Source: Clostridium_AW sp040797845 (GTDB taxonomy: Bacteria; Bacillota; Clostridia; Clostridiales; Clostridiaceae). From it: a DNA stretch of 64,000 nucleotides. A program made the translations under genes and the position numbers. The notes under the pieces were generated by a model that saw only the letters and a list, made by a program, of their open reading frames with translations, had not been told where the DNA came from and searched no databases. Below are positions 25,730-34,423 of the stretch, piece by piece. Numbering within the stretch: position 1 is the first letter of the stretch; each line of letters begins with the position of its first letter. Location of the stretch: positions 146,650-210,649 of the forward strand of contig JBFNFA010000007.1 of assembly GCA_040797845.1 (NCBI GenBank), given 5' to 3'.

Positions 25730-26602
25730 ATGACATATGAAAATAGATTTAAATATGATAAAGAATTAAAAGAATTACACGAAAACCTTAAAATTAACTG
25801 TCAAAAATGTTTTGGCTTTTGTTGTGTCGCATTGTATTTTTCTGCTTCAGAAGGTTTTCCCACAGACAAGGATGCGGGGAAGCCTTGTATAAATTTGCAA
25901 TCTGATTTTACATGTGCTGTTCATAAAAATCTTAGAGAGAAGGGGCTTAAAGGATGTACTTCCTATGATTGCTTTGGAGCAGGTCAAAAAGTTGCTGAAG
26001 TTACATATGATGGACAGGATTGGAGAAGTAATCCAGAAATTGCAAAACAAATGTTTGATGCCTTCTTGATTGTAAGAGAACTTCATGAAATGCTATGGTA
26101 TTTAACAGAAGCGCTTAGTGTACAAGATGATAGTGTTATTCAAGATAAAATTAGTAATATGATAAGTGAAACGGTGAGGTTTACTAATTTAGATGCTGAC
26201 TCTCTTATAAAATTAGATTTAGTATCACATAGAAACAATGTTAACCCTTTGCTTTCAAATACTAGTGAGCATGTAAGGGCTAAAGCACAGAGTGGTCATA
26301 GGACTAATTTAAAACGTAAAAAGAAAATTGCTGGAAGATTAAATCTTATGGGTTCAGATCTCAGAAAAGTTAATTTAATAGGTGAAGACTTGAGGGGAGC
26401 ACTTCTTATCGCAGCAGACATTAGAGGAACTGACTTAAGTGGGGCAGACCTTATCGGAGCTGATTTAAGGGATGCCGATATAAGAGGAACTAATCTTAAA
26501 AATAGTATATTCATTACTCAGGGACAGATAAATACGGCGAAGGGTGACTCGAATACAAAGTTGCCAATGTCAATAGTACGCCCTTCATATTGGGATAAAT
26601 AG
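25730..26602 (+). CDS. Cys-rich domain plus pentapeptide-repeat protein
   Basis: The 290-residue protein has two parts. The N-terminal 95 residues contain eight cysteines (24, 27, 31, 32, 53, 62, 76, 81), in a CxxCxxxCC-then-spaced layout like YkgJ-type metal-binding proteins. After a helical linker, residues 204-260 form about eleven pentapeptide repeats of the A(D/N)LxG kind (LSGADLIGADLRDADIRGT), a right-handed beta helix. Pentapeptide proteins of the Qnr type mimic DNA and protect gyrase, but this stretch is short and fused to a possible Fe-S or zinc domain. The ATG follows TGGGGTGG. Probably monocistronic or with the regulator at 26633. Confidence 0.8.
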   Translation: MTYENRFKYDKELKELHENLKINCQKCFGFCCVALYFSASEGFPTDKDAGKPCINLQSDFTCAVHKNLREKGLKGCTSYDCFGAGQKVAEVTYDGQDWRSNPEIAKQMFDAFLIVRELHEMLWYLTEALSVQDDSVIQDKISNMISETVRFTNLDADSLIKLDLVSHRNNVNPLLSNTSEHVRAKAQSGHRTNLKRKKKIAGRLNLMGSDLRKVNLIGEDLRGALLIAADIRGTDLSGADLIGADLRDADIRGTNLKNSIFITQGQINTAKGDSNTKLPMSIVRPSYWDK

Positions 26603-26632
26603 TTGATTGAGGAATAAATTTGTGGAGTGAGA

Positions 26633-28177
26633 ATGTTGAATAATAATGATGAATTCCAGAAAGAATTGCAAAGAGTACTGAATACTGAATCTCTTCAGGA
26701 TGTATTTGATTATATGGAAAAAAATATTGTTTCTTTTTTCTCAACACCAAATATTGCCCAGTATTATCATATGGTCAAGGAGATAGATATATCAACTTCA
26801 AGTAGAATCATGCCTATACTTATTAAAGCTTGGTTGGCTTTTTTGAGTGGAGATAATGTAGGTTTTACAACAATTATAAAGTATGTCGATGAAACAGAAC
26901 TTAAAGGATGCTATGAAAGCTCTTTTTATTATGCTCTAAAGGCATTGGCAGAGTTTTCAACAAACCCTATGGAAAAACTTAAATACGCAAAACTATATGT
27001 AGATATTCTTCCAAAAGAAGATAAGGGTCTTTTTTTGGCAAATGCAAAGCTTACCTATGGACAGATGCTTTCTGGTTTAAATCAATACCGCCATGCTGCA
27101 GAAATGTTTGATGATTCATTTCAAATATTTAAATCCTTAGATATATTTTTTCTTGCAGTTATAGCCTTTGTAAATAAATCACTTAATAAATATAAACTAG
27201 GAGAAGTTTCTTGCGTTATAGATGAATGTAATAAAATATTAGTCATGTCTGCCAGTTTTAAAGAAAAGGCGGAGGAATACTGGAATATTATACATCTACC
27301 TCTAGGTATGTGTTATTATGATTTAAACAAACCGAATCTTGCAGTTCATCATTTAAGACTTGCTAAGTCAAGTATTGATAAAATGAGTTTACTTCATATG
27401 CATGGAATAATTGAGCTTTATCTGTTTAAAGCATATTTTATACTTAATGATGAAGCTGGTATGAAAGATATTCTTAAACAATCAGAGATTGACTTTGGAG
27501 AGATGCACTATACTATGACCGATTTACTTATTTCCATGTTTAGAATAATGTCCTGCAGGGAAGAGGATAGAAAGGCGATTCAGTCAGATATCGAAAGATT
27601 TGAAGTTGAATATATGAAGGTGGGGGAAAAAAGCTCCTTTATACTTCTTGAAACTCTTGGCTATTTAAAGTTAAAGGGATACAGTGACTTGATTACAATA
27701 GATGATATATTAGAAAGCTTAAAAAAACTACGTTTTATTGGTCTTGTATCATATATTCAGATGTTTTTAATTTTACTATCTGAAATTCATTTTATTGGGA
27801 ATAAAGAAAAGGAAGCTGAATTATGTCTCAAGGAAGCAGTAGCTATTTACAAGGAGTATGGTATAAACGTTAATTTTTATATCTTCCCTATGAAATCTGT
27901 TGAACTTTTAAAAGCAATTGATAATAAGTTATATAAAGTTTTGGAAAAGAATCATATTTCAAATGAATTTACTTGTAAGAGCTCTTTACTTTCGCCGAGA
28001 GAAAAAGAAGTTATGCAACATATTGCGTTGGGCAAGAGCAATGATGAAATAAGTAAAACACTGTTTATCAGTGTTGGTACTATAAAGTGGCATATAAATA
28101 ATATTTTTGGAAAGCTTGAAGTAAAGAATAGAGTACAAGCAATTGAGAAGGCAAAAAGCTTAGGAGAGATTTCTTAA
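26633..28177 (+). CDS. LuxR-type regulator with TPR-like region
   Basis: The 514-residue protein has a long helical repeat region (about 100-400, TPR-like as in MalT-type regulators) without an obvious ATPase P-loop. A C-terminal LuxR helix-turn-helix lies at about 450-510 (LSPREKEVMQHIALGKSNDEI, VGTIKWHINNIFGKL). The ATG at 26633 is spaced five bases from GTGGAG. It starts 30 bases after the pentapeptide gene and may be co-transcribed. Targets unknown; the broken methyltransferase gene that follows is one candidate. Confidence 0.85.
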   Translation: MLNNNDEFQKELQRVLNTESLQDVFDYMEKNIVSFFSTPNIAQYYHMVKEIDISTSSRIMPILIKAWLAFLSGDNVGFTTIIKYVDETELKGCYESSFYYALKALAEFSTNPMEKLKYAKLYVDILPKEDKGLFLANAKLTYGQMLSGLNQYRHAAEMFDDSFQIFKSLDIFFLAVIAFVNKSLNKYKLGEVSCVIDECNKILVMSASFKEKAEEYWNIIHLPLGMCYYDLNKPNLAVHHLRLAKSSIDKMSLLHMHGIIELYLFKAYFILNDEAGMKDILKQSEIDFGEMHYTMTDLLISMFRIMSCREEDRKAIQSDIERFEVEYMKVGEKSSFILLETLGYLKLKGYSDLITIDDILESLKKLRFIGLVSYIQMFLILLSEIHFIGNKEKEAELCLKEAVAIYKEYGINVNFYIFPMKSVELLKAIDNKLYKVLEKNHISNEFTCKSSLLSPREKEVMQHIALGKSNDEISKTLFISVGTIKWHINNIFGKLEVKNRVQAIEKAKSLGEIS

Positions 28178-28217
28178 CTTCATCAATATTAAATAGAATC
28201 TTATAGCATAGCCAAAA

Positions 28218-28243
28218 ACCTAACCTAGGTTAGGTCTTTTTTT
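28218..28243 (+). terminator. Terminator of the LuxR-type gene
   Basis: ACCTAACCTAGGTTAGGT is a perfect 18-base palindrome followed by CTTTTTTT. Confidence 0.75.
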
Positions 28244-28292
28244 AATTTTTCTCCTGTAAAATGAAAATATAATATTTCAGGAGGATTTGACT

Positions 28293-28905
28293 ATGGAAAC
28301 ATTATAAAGTCATTATTATCAATGGTGGGGAGTGGTATTTTTTGTTATTATTTATTCGATAGCACTTCTATTTGTACCATTTTATAAAAAGATGGATAGA
28401 AAGCCTGCCACAGCTTACTTTGCTTTTATTCTTGCTTTTGCAATAGAAATGCATGGCATCCCTATGAGTATGTATCTTATTTCATGGATAATCGGAAAGA
28501 ATCTGCCAGAGGGAGTTTTATGGGGACATACCTTTTTTAATCAAATAGGATATGCTGGTATGTACTTAAATATAGTATGTGTAGTTATTTCAGCATTTCT
28601 TATCATTAATGGGTGGTATAACATTTATCATAAATACTGGTCAAAGGAGTCGGGGGAAGGCAAGGTAGTAAAAACAGGTGTATATAAATATATTCGTCAT
28701 CCTCAGTATACAGGATTTATGCTTTTAACTATGGGAATGATTCTTGAATGGGCAACACTACCAATGCTTATTATGTGGCCCTTTATAGTATGGATGTATT
28801 ACAGACTTGCAAAAAAAAGAAGAGAAAGATATGATTGAGGAATTTGGAGAGGAATATATCGTGTACATGAATAAGACTAAAATGTTTATTCCCTTTATAA
28901 TATGA
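28293..28905 (+). pseudogene. Isoprenylcysteine carboxyl methyltransferase-like gene with two lesions
   Basis: A good AGGAGG site precedes ATG 28293, but the fifth codon is TAA (28305). The same frame continues as a normal protein (SHYYQWWGVVFF, then four to five membrane segments and YKYIRHPQYTGF, the family's cofactor-binding motif). At an eight-A run (28811-28818) the frame slips: the residues typical of the family end (GAA GAG AAA GAT onward, then EEFGEEY and FIP) are in the next frame, closing at 28905. A GTG at 28332 could restart translation and would give 168 residues ending at 28838. The family makes small membrane methyltransferases of 180-200 residues. Confidence 0.75.
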
Positions 28906-28923
28906 TTATAAATTTAAGAAATA

Positions 28924-28956
28924 AAGGTCTGTGTATACAGACTTTTATTTTTTTTA
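28924..28956 (+). terminator. Terminator after the methyltransferase pseudogene
   Basis: AAGGTCTGT and ACAGACTTT pair around GTAT and are followed by a run of T with one A. Confidence 0.65.
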
Positions 28957-29130
28957 TTTATTTTAATGTTTTATAAAATTACTATATTCATAATAAATTG
29001 CAATTTCCAATTATTATAGGCTTATATATTAATCAAGGAATAATTATAAATAGATTATTAAGGGAAGATAGGTATATTCTTTAGAGCAGAAGAAACAATA
29101 TTATAAAAATGAGTTTAATTAGGAGGAGTT

Positions 29131-29643
29131 ATGATTTTAATTTTTTCAGTGGATAATAATTGGAACATTGGATATAAAGGGGATCTATTATATAAAATAT
29201 CTGAGGACTTAAAAAGGTTTAGAAAGTTAACAGAAAATAATATTGTTATAATGGGAAGAAGAACCTTTGAATCCTTGCCAGATAAAAAGGCACTTCCTAA
29301 CAGGATAAATATTGTGATTACTGAAAATAAGGAATATAAGGGTTGTAAAGGAGATAATATTATCATTGTTAACTCCATAGAAGAATTACTTTCTGTATTA
29401 AAAGAAATAAATCCTAATAATGAAATGGAAAATTTCGTTATAGGGGGAGGCAATATTGCAAGACAGATAATGCCATACTGTACCAAAGCCTATATAACTA
29501 AGATATTAAAATCATTTGAAAAAGCAGATACTTCCATGCCTAATTTAGATTTGCTGAAGGATTGGAAGATAGCAAACGAATCGGAAATATATAAGCAAGA
29601 AGATGTAGAATATAAATATGTAGATTATGTTAAAGCTACTTAA
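29131..29643 (+). CDS. folA: Dihydrofolate reductase
   Basis: The 170-residue enzyme reduces dihydrofolate with NADPH. It shows the substrate loop DNNWNIGYKGDLLYKISEDLKRF (the acidic residue here is in the ISEDL segment), the NADPH motif IVIMGRRTFESLP, LPNRINIVIT, and FVIGGGNIARQ. AGGAGGAG precedes the ATG. It is not next to thyA here. Confidence 0.95.
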   Translation: MILIFSVDNNWNIGYKGDLLYKISEDLKRFRKLTENNIVIMGRRTFESLPDKKALPNRINIVITENKEYKGCKGDNIIIVNSIEELLSVLKEINPNNEMENFVIGGGNIARQIMPYCTKAYITKILKSFEKADTSMPNLDLLKDWKIANESEIYKQEDVEYKYVDYVKAT

Positions 29644-29842
29644 AGGTCTGCTTCTATAATCATTGATAACTAATAAAGTAATGTTATAATTATTGTAAAT
29701 CAGAAAAGACCAGGTGATAAGAGTGGGAATATTCTTTATAAGATTTCGTAATTTATTTTAATTTTAAAATTAAATAGAGATAAGGTAAAAAAACTATGGT
29801 TTTAGGTTTGTTTACATGAATATATTTGGTAATTGCGTATAG

Positions 29843-29878
29843 GGCTGCAGGTGAATTGTGTTCATTTGCAGCCTTTTA
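29843..29878 (+). terminator. Hairpin in the gap after folA
   Basis: GGCTGCA-g-GTGAA pairs with TTCAT-TGCAGCC and is followed by TTTTAT. The gap from 29644 to 30098 holds only this and, near 29712, a ribosome-binding-site-like AGGTGATAAGA before a GTG with 12 codons, which may be a gene scrap. No longer frame is seen. Confidence 0.55.
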
Positions 29879-30098
29879 TATTAGTTTTGAATGTTCATTT
29901 GTAAATATAATGGGACACATACAGATGAACATATTATAGATTATTATATTTAAAGTAAGCTGTTTTTTATATAGGATAAATCAATTTATAAAAGGGATGA
30001 TGTTTAATTATATTTATTTGAAAATATTAAAGATTTTTAGTTAAAAATAATTATAATTTATTATGAGAATTGGTGAAAATTATGCATCAATAGGGGTG

Positions 30099-30836
30099 AT
30101 GAAATTGACAGATGTATTTTACTTTTATGACCATATGTTTATATTTGTGGGTTATAAAACTCCAGAATGCCATAAACATCTTGCGAAACATATGATTTTC
30201 AGTCTCGGTGACAAAATGGAATGTTACATTAATGATGAAAAATTATTATGTCGAGGAATATGTATTGATTCAAATGTTGAACATACTATAAAAGTTTGTT
30301 CACAAGGTATGATTATATTTCTTTTTGATGAAACAAGCAGTCTTGCTTTTCAGCTTAAGGATAAATACCTTAATGGAAAGAATTTTTCTGTAATTGATGA
30401 GGATATAGTAGATGATGTGGTAAGCATATGGAGAAGTAATATGGATAATAGTAAAGAAATTGATAAGTCAATTCTTTTAGCTTGTGGCTTGAATATGTCA
30501 TCTATGCAGGAATATGATCAACGAATTGTCACAGTACTTGAGAGGATTGAAAAAGCTGAGGGGATTTATAAAGACACTATTGAAGAGCTTTGTGCTGCAG
30601 TTCATCTTTCACAAAGTAGATTATCCCATCTTTTCAAAGAGCAAGTAGGTGTATCCCTTACAGGTTTTCTTGTTTTTGAAAAAATGAGAAAAACCTGTGA
30701 TTATGTGAGGAAGGGTGAAAATTTAACATATGCTGCAGTTCGTGCAGGATTTTATAGTTCATCACATTTTTCAGCAACTTGTAAAAGAATGTTTGGCCTA
30801 TCTTTTACTGATTTTTCAAAAACACTAAAAGATTAG
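30099..30836 (+). CDS. AraC family transcriptional regulator
   Basis: The protein of about 245 residues has a cupin-type N-terminal sensing part and a C-terminal AraC double helix-turn-helix (AVHLSQSRLSHLFKEQVGVSL, then FYSSSHFSATCKRMFGLSFTDF). The start is uncertain: ATG 30063 has no ribosome binding site, AGGGGTG lies right before ATG 30099 and is better spaced for TTG 30105. A paralogue with a very similar DNA-binding domain lies at 46040. The hydrolase 72 bases downstream is the likely target. Confidence 0.85.
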   Translation: MKLTDVFYFYDHMFIFVGYKTPECHKHLAKHMIFSLGDKMECYINDEKLLCRGICIDSNVEHTIKVCSQGMIIFLFDETSSLAFQLKDKYLNGKNFSVIDEDIVDDVVSIWRSNMDNSKEIDKSILLACGLNMSSMQEYDQRIVTVLERIEKAEGIYKDTIEELCAAVHLSQSRLSHLFKEQVGVSLTGFLVFEKMRKTCDYVRKGENLTYAAVRAGFYSSSHFSATCKRMFGLSFTDFSKTLKD

Positions 30837-30907
30837 CGTATTTTTGAAAGTATCAATATTCTTTGTAAGCTATAATATAGTCACTGAAAAGCTTATGGAG
30901 GATATTT

Positions 30908-32077
30908 ATGATAGAATTTAAAAAAGGTTCCTATAATTTAAATGATGAACCAAACTTTAATTTTCAACTTAATCGTGTAATTATGTGGGACGGAGGAGCT
31001 CTTGAAGATATTGAAAAAATATCTCATAAAATTACTGATAGTGCTTCGTGGAAAAAAGAACTTATAGAACTTGGTGACAAGGCCTTATTAGAAAATAGGA
31101 TTAAGGAAGCAATAGCTTATTATAGAATGAGTGAATTTTTTATGTATGATGGTGATCCGGATAAAAAGAAATACTATATGCTTGCAACAGAGATGTTCTA
31201 TGATTATTATGCTGATTATTTTAATAATGGTACAGTTTCATGTTTTGAAGTGACATATGAAGATGTTAAACTTCCTGTTATGCATACAAAAGCGAAAGGA
31301 CCTAAAAAAGATACTGTTCTTCTTCATGGAGGAAACGATTCATATTTTGAGGAATTTTTCTTCACAATGCTTTATTTTGCTGAAAATGGATTTGATGTAT
31401 ATCTTTTTGAAGGACCAGGTCAGGGAAGTGTAATAAGGACACAGGGAAAACACTTTACCTATAAGTGGGAGAAACCAGTAAAAGCTATACTTGATTTTTT
31501 CAATCTTAATGATATTACTATAATTGGAGCCTCACTTGGAGGAATGTTAGCTCCGCGTGCTGCTGCTTTTGATAAAAGAATACAGCGCGTTATTGCGTGG
31601 TCAATATTTCCGAATTTTTTTCATGTCATTTTGTCTAATGATTCTAAAAAGGAACAAGATCTTATTAGATGGTGCGTAAAACATAAAATGAAGTTTCTAA
31701 TAAATGCTGCTGCAAATAAAGAAATTAAAAATGGCAGTGAAATTACAAAATGGGGACTTCTCCATGGGATGTATGCATATAAGGCAAAAACACCTTATGA
31801 ATATATAACAAAGATGAATGAATATCAGATGCTTGATATTGCTCATAAAATTGACCAAGATATGCTTATAATTGGGGCAAATAAAGATCATTTTATCAAT
31901 TATCATATAGTAGGAAAAGAAATTGATGCATTAATGAATGTAAGATCCCTTACTGTTCGAATATTCACAGAAAAAGAAAATGGTGAAGGTCATTGTAATG
32001 TGGGCAACCCCAAACTGTGCTTTGATACTATGATGAATTGGATTGAGCAAATAAAAAAGAGGGACATTGAAATCTGA
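30908..32077 (+). CDS. Alpha/beta hydrolase
   Basis: The 389-residue protein has a helical N-terminal third and then an alpha/beta-hydrolase core. The oxyanion HGG is at 140-142, FEGPGQG near 168-173, and the nucleophile elbow GASLGG at 207-212 with Ser209. The C-terminal GEGHCN provides the histidine. The large N-terminal cap resembles the group that acts on small cyclic or C-C bonded substrates, but the substrate is unknown. TTATGGAGG precedes the ATG. It is probably controlled by the AraC protein upstream. Confidence 0.82.
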   Translation: MIEFKKGSYNLNDEPNFNFQLNRVIMWDGGALEDIEKISHKITDSASWKKELIELGDKALLENRIKEAIAYYRMSEFFMYDGDPDKKKYYMLATEMFYDYYADYFNNGTVSCFEVTYEDVKLPVMHTKAKGPKKDTVLLHGGNDSYFEEFFFTMLYFAENGFDVYLFEGPGQGSVIRTQGKHFTYKWEKPVKAILDFFNLNDITIIGASLGGMLAPRAAAFDKRIQRVIAWSIFPNFFHVILSNDSKKEQDLIRWCVKHKMKFLINAAANKEIKNGSEITKWGLLHGMYAYKAKTPYEYITKMNEYQMLDIAHKIDQDMLIIGANKDHFINYHIVGKEIDALMNVRSLTVRIFTEKENGEGHCNVGNPKLCFDTMMNWIEQIKKRDIEI

Positions 32078-32181
32078 AACTATATGGAATCATATATAAT
32101 ATAGGAATAAGAAAGTCTAAACATTTAATAATCGAAAAATATTATATGTAAAAATAATGCATGGAATAGTACTCAGGGGGA

Positions 32182-32334
32182 TTGGTAGATTCTGAAAAAA
32201 TTATTAAAGAGAGATGTAGTGATGAAGGGGAATTCTGGTATTCAAAAGGCTCTTTAAAAAAGTATGCTCGTTATGAATTAGGAGTTGAGGTTAATTATAA
32301 AAAGTGGGATGAAAGTGGAAATGTAAAAGAATAA
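32182..32334 (+). pseudogene. Gene fragment with MORN/YwqK-like ending
   Basis: An open frame of 50 codons without a proper start reads like the tail of a YwqK-type protein: EFWYSKGSLKKYARYEL then YKKWDESGNVKE, the tyrosine-rich W-x-x-x-G-x-(L/V)-K repeat of that family. A TAG lies just upstream in frame. YwqK proteins are annotated as antitoxin components near polymorphic toxins. The identification is by pattern only. Confidence 0.35.
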
Positions 32335-32377
32335 ATATATATGGATTAAATGAAATTTTAGAGGTAGGAAAAATAAA

Positions 32378-33088
32378 ATGAATGTACAATTTATTCATGA
32401 TTTTAATGCAAATACTGAAGAAGAGTTTTTTAAAATTCAAAATAGCTTAGTAAAAAATATCATGCTAAAAAATAGTTTTAATATTAAAGATATAAAAACC
32501 TGCGCAGGTGTAGATCTAGTCTATTGGATGAAAGATGAAGAAGAGTATGCTACATGTTGTATAGTAGTAATTGACTATAATACTAAAAGAGTAATAGAAA
32601 AAACATATAGTTATGGGAAAATTAATGAACCATATATACCAGGATGTTTAGCTTTTAGAGAATTGCCACTGATTATTAAAGCAGTGGAAAAATTAAAAAT
32701 AGAACCAGATATTTTTATATTTGATGGTAATGGATATTTACATTTTAACCATATGGGAAGTGCAACACATGCTTCATTTTTCTTAAACAAACCAACCATA
32801 GGTGTAGCAAAAAGTTATCTTAAAATTAAAGGAACAGACTTTGAAATGCCTAAAGATGAAATAGGATCATATAATGATATAATCATAGATAATAAAGTTT
32901 ATGGAAGAGTATTAAGAAGTAGAAGCAATGTTAAACCAATATTTATTTCATGTGGAAATTACATTGACTTAGATACAAGTACAAGGATAATAATGAATTT
33001 ATTAAATAAAGAAAGTAGAATTCCAATTCCTGTAAGGTTAGCAGATTTAGAAACACATATTGTAAGAGAAAAATTGAAAAATATATAG
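32378..33088 (+). CDS. nfi: Endonuclease V
   Basis: The 236-residue enzyme cleaves DNA (or RNA) next to deaminated adenine (inosine). Catalytic and recognition motifs are visible: AGVDLVY with Asp46, YIPGCLAFRELP with Glu95, FDGNGYLHFNHMGSATH with Asp116, and PTIGVAKS. Length is normal. Start ATG follows GAGGTAGG. It has no operon partner. Confidence 0.93.
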   Translation: MNVQFIHDFNANTEEEFFKIQNSLVKNIMLKNSFNIKDIKTCAGVDLVYWMKDEEEYATCCIVVIDYNTKRVIEKTYSYGKINEPYIPGCLAFRELPLIIKAVEKLKIEPDIFIFDGNGYLHFNHMGSATHASFFLNKPTIGVAKSYLKIKGTDFEMPKDEIGSYNDIIIDNKVYGRVLRSRSNVKPIFISCGNYIDLDTSTRIIMNLLNKESRIPIPVRLADLETHIVREKLKNI

Positions 33089-33141
33089 TATTTTAGTTAT
33101 AAAAATCTCTTTTAATACCTAATTCAAGTTAATAACAAAAG

Positions 33142-33181
33142 TCCAATAGATGCTGAATTTAAGTGTCTGTTGGATTTTTTT
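33142..33181 (+). terminator. Terminator of nfi
   Basis: TCCAATAGA and TCTGTTGGA pair with one mismatch, followed by seven T. Between here and 33294 only a short open tail (ending DLEKMMKY, stop at 33278) is seen, possibly a gene scrap. Confidence 0.65.
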
Positions 33182-33293
33182 GCAACCCTATATTTGTTCA
33201 GTTTATGCTTTAGAGGACGAAGTAATTTAAAAGATAATAATTTATTAGAAGAAGATTTGGAAAAAATGATGAAATATTAATAGGAGTGGGAAA

Positions 33294-33782
33294 ATGCATA
33301 AAAAGGAAGATTTTAAAGATTTAACTATGTACGAAGAAATAGCCTATAGTATAACATGTTTAGAAAAATTATGTTTAGAATGGAGTATAATAAGCAAGAA
33401 AATAGCTGCATTTATAGAGATACTATGGGGATTCACAAAGGATTTTGATTGCTGGGAAGCCAATATCCATAGTCTCAAACTTAATTCAAAAAACATTGAA
33501 AGATATGAATTAGACAACATTGACCATGAAAAAAAGAAGATTATAGCTAATATTATTGAGAGATTATTTAGAATTTGCTTAGGAAGTTTATATACAGAGT
33601 ATAGATATACAAGTGCATTGGAAGATATATTGAGTGTTGAAGAGCATTTAGAAAAAAATAAAATAGAATGCCCAGATTTTAATTTTTATATAGGAAGGGA
33701 AAAAATCTATCAAGATGATTTGAGTATGCTTAGATGTGGTAAATATAATTTAATAAATAGTATTCCCTTTAGAGAAAAATAA
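33294..33782 (+). CDS. Hypothetical protein, first of a paralogous pair
   Basis: The 162-residue soluble protein is rich in helices and acidic and Lys residues. I do not recognise the family. It aligns with the next gene along its length: a start of (S/A)I-x-C-L-x-K(L/V), W-E-x-x-I in the middle, and LYxxxxxxxxL..I.....HLEKNKIECPDF against LLNKNNIELPSI near residue 135. Two different tandem copies with no enzyme motif are the usual picture for immunity proteins of contact or polymorphic toxins. The YwqK-like scrap 1 kb upstream fits, but no toxin gene is seen. GGAGTGGG precedes the ATG. Confidence 0.6.
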   Translation: MHKKEDFKDLTMYEEIAYSITCLEKLCLEWSIISKKIAAFIEILWGFTKDFDCWEANIHSLKLNSKNIERYELDNIDHEKKKIIANIIERLFRICLGSLYTEYRYTSALEDILSVEEHLEKNKIECPDFNFYIGREKIYQDDLSMLRCGKYNLINSIPFREK

Positions 33783-33798
33783 CAGTTTGGAGGATAAA

Positions 33799-34323
33799 AT
33801 GGAAAGTTTAGATTTTAATAATATATCCATAAGAGGACGCTTTGTATTTGCAATAGAATGTTTATTAAAAGTAATTAATAAGTTTAATATTGCAACTAAT
33901 TTTGATACATTTATTGATAACTTATTGGAGTTTACCAATTGCTCTAAAATGGAATTATGGGAAACAAAGATAATAATATTATTGCCAGAAGAATTAAATA
34001 AGACTACTCTTTCTTATGATTTAGATTATGACGAAGATATAGGTGAAGAAGAACAACAACTTTTAACAGAAGTATTTTTAGAAGTTTTAAATGTGGGGAG
34101 AGCGAACTTATATAAGAGTTTTGAAAGTGATATAACATTACATCATGTAATGAATATAGTAAATTTGCTAAATAAAAATAATATAGAATTACCGAGCATT
34201 GATAAAATAAGATTTTCAAAGGTTTCAGAGAACGATGGATGGGGAAATGTATTTAATTGCAAAATTACATATGATAATGCTTATGAGGATGGAAGACATT
34301 ATGTTGCTGATATTGTAAAGTAG
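33799..34323 (+). CDS. Hypothetical protein, second of a paralogous pair
   Basis: The 174-residue protein is a divergent copy of the one at 33294, starting 16 bases after it. Shared landmarks are AIECLLKVINKFNI, KMELWETKI, LNVGRANLYKSFE and LLNKNNIELPSI. It has an extra C-terminal tail (GWGNVFNCKITYDNAYEDGR). The ATG at 33799 is preceded by TTGGAGGA; a TTG four codons earlier overlaps that site. Function unknown; immunity-like by arrangement only. Confidence 0.6.
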   Translation: MESLDFNNISIRGRFVFAIECLLKVINKFNIATNFDTFIDNLLEFTNCSKMELWETKIIILLPEELNKTTLSYDLDYDEDIGEEEQQLLTEVFLEVLNVGRANLYKSFESDITLHHVMNIVNLLNKNNIELPSIDKIRFSKVSENDGWGNVFNCKITYDNAYEDGRHYVADIVK

Positions 34324-34362
34324 TATGTAACTTTAAAACAACCTTAGAACCATATAAGAAAT

Positions 34363-34404
34363 AGCATAGTAATACCGACAAATTTGTCTGAGTATTACTA
34401 TGCT
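34363..34404. terminator. Bidirectional terminator
   Basis: AGCATAGTAATAC pairs perfectly with GTATTACTATGCT (13 bp) between two converging genes; short T-rich tails lie on both sides. Confidence 0.65.
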
Positions 34405-34423
34405 ATTATTTAAGTAAATATCC

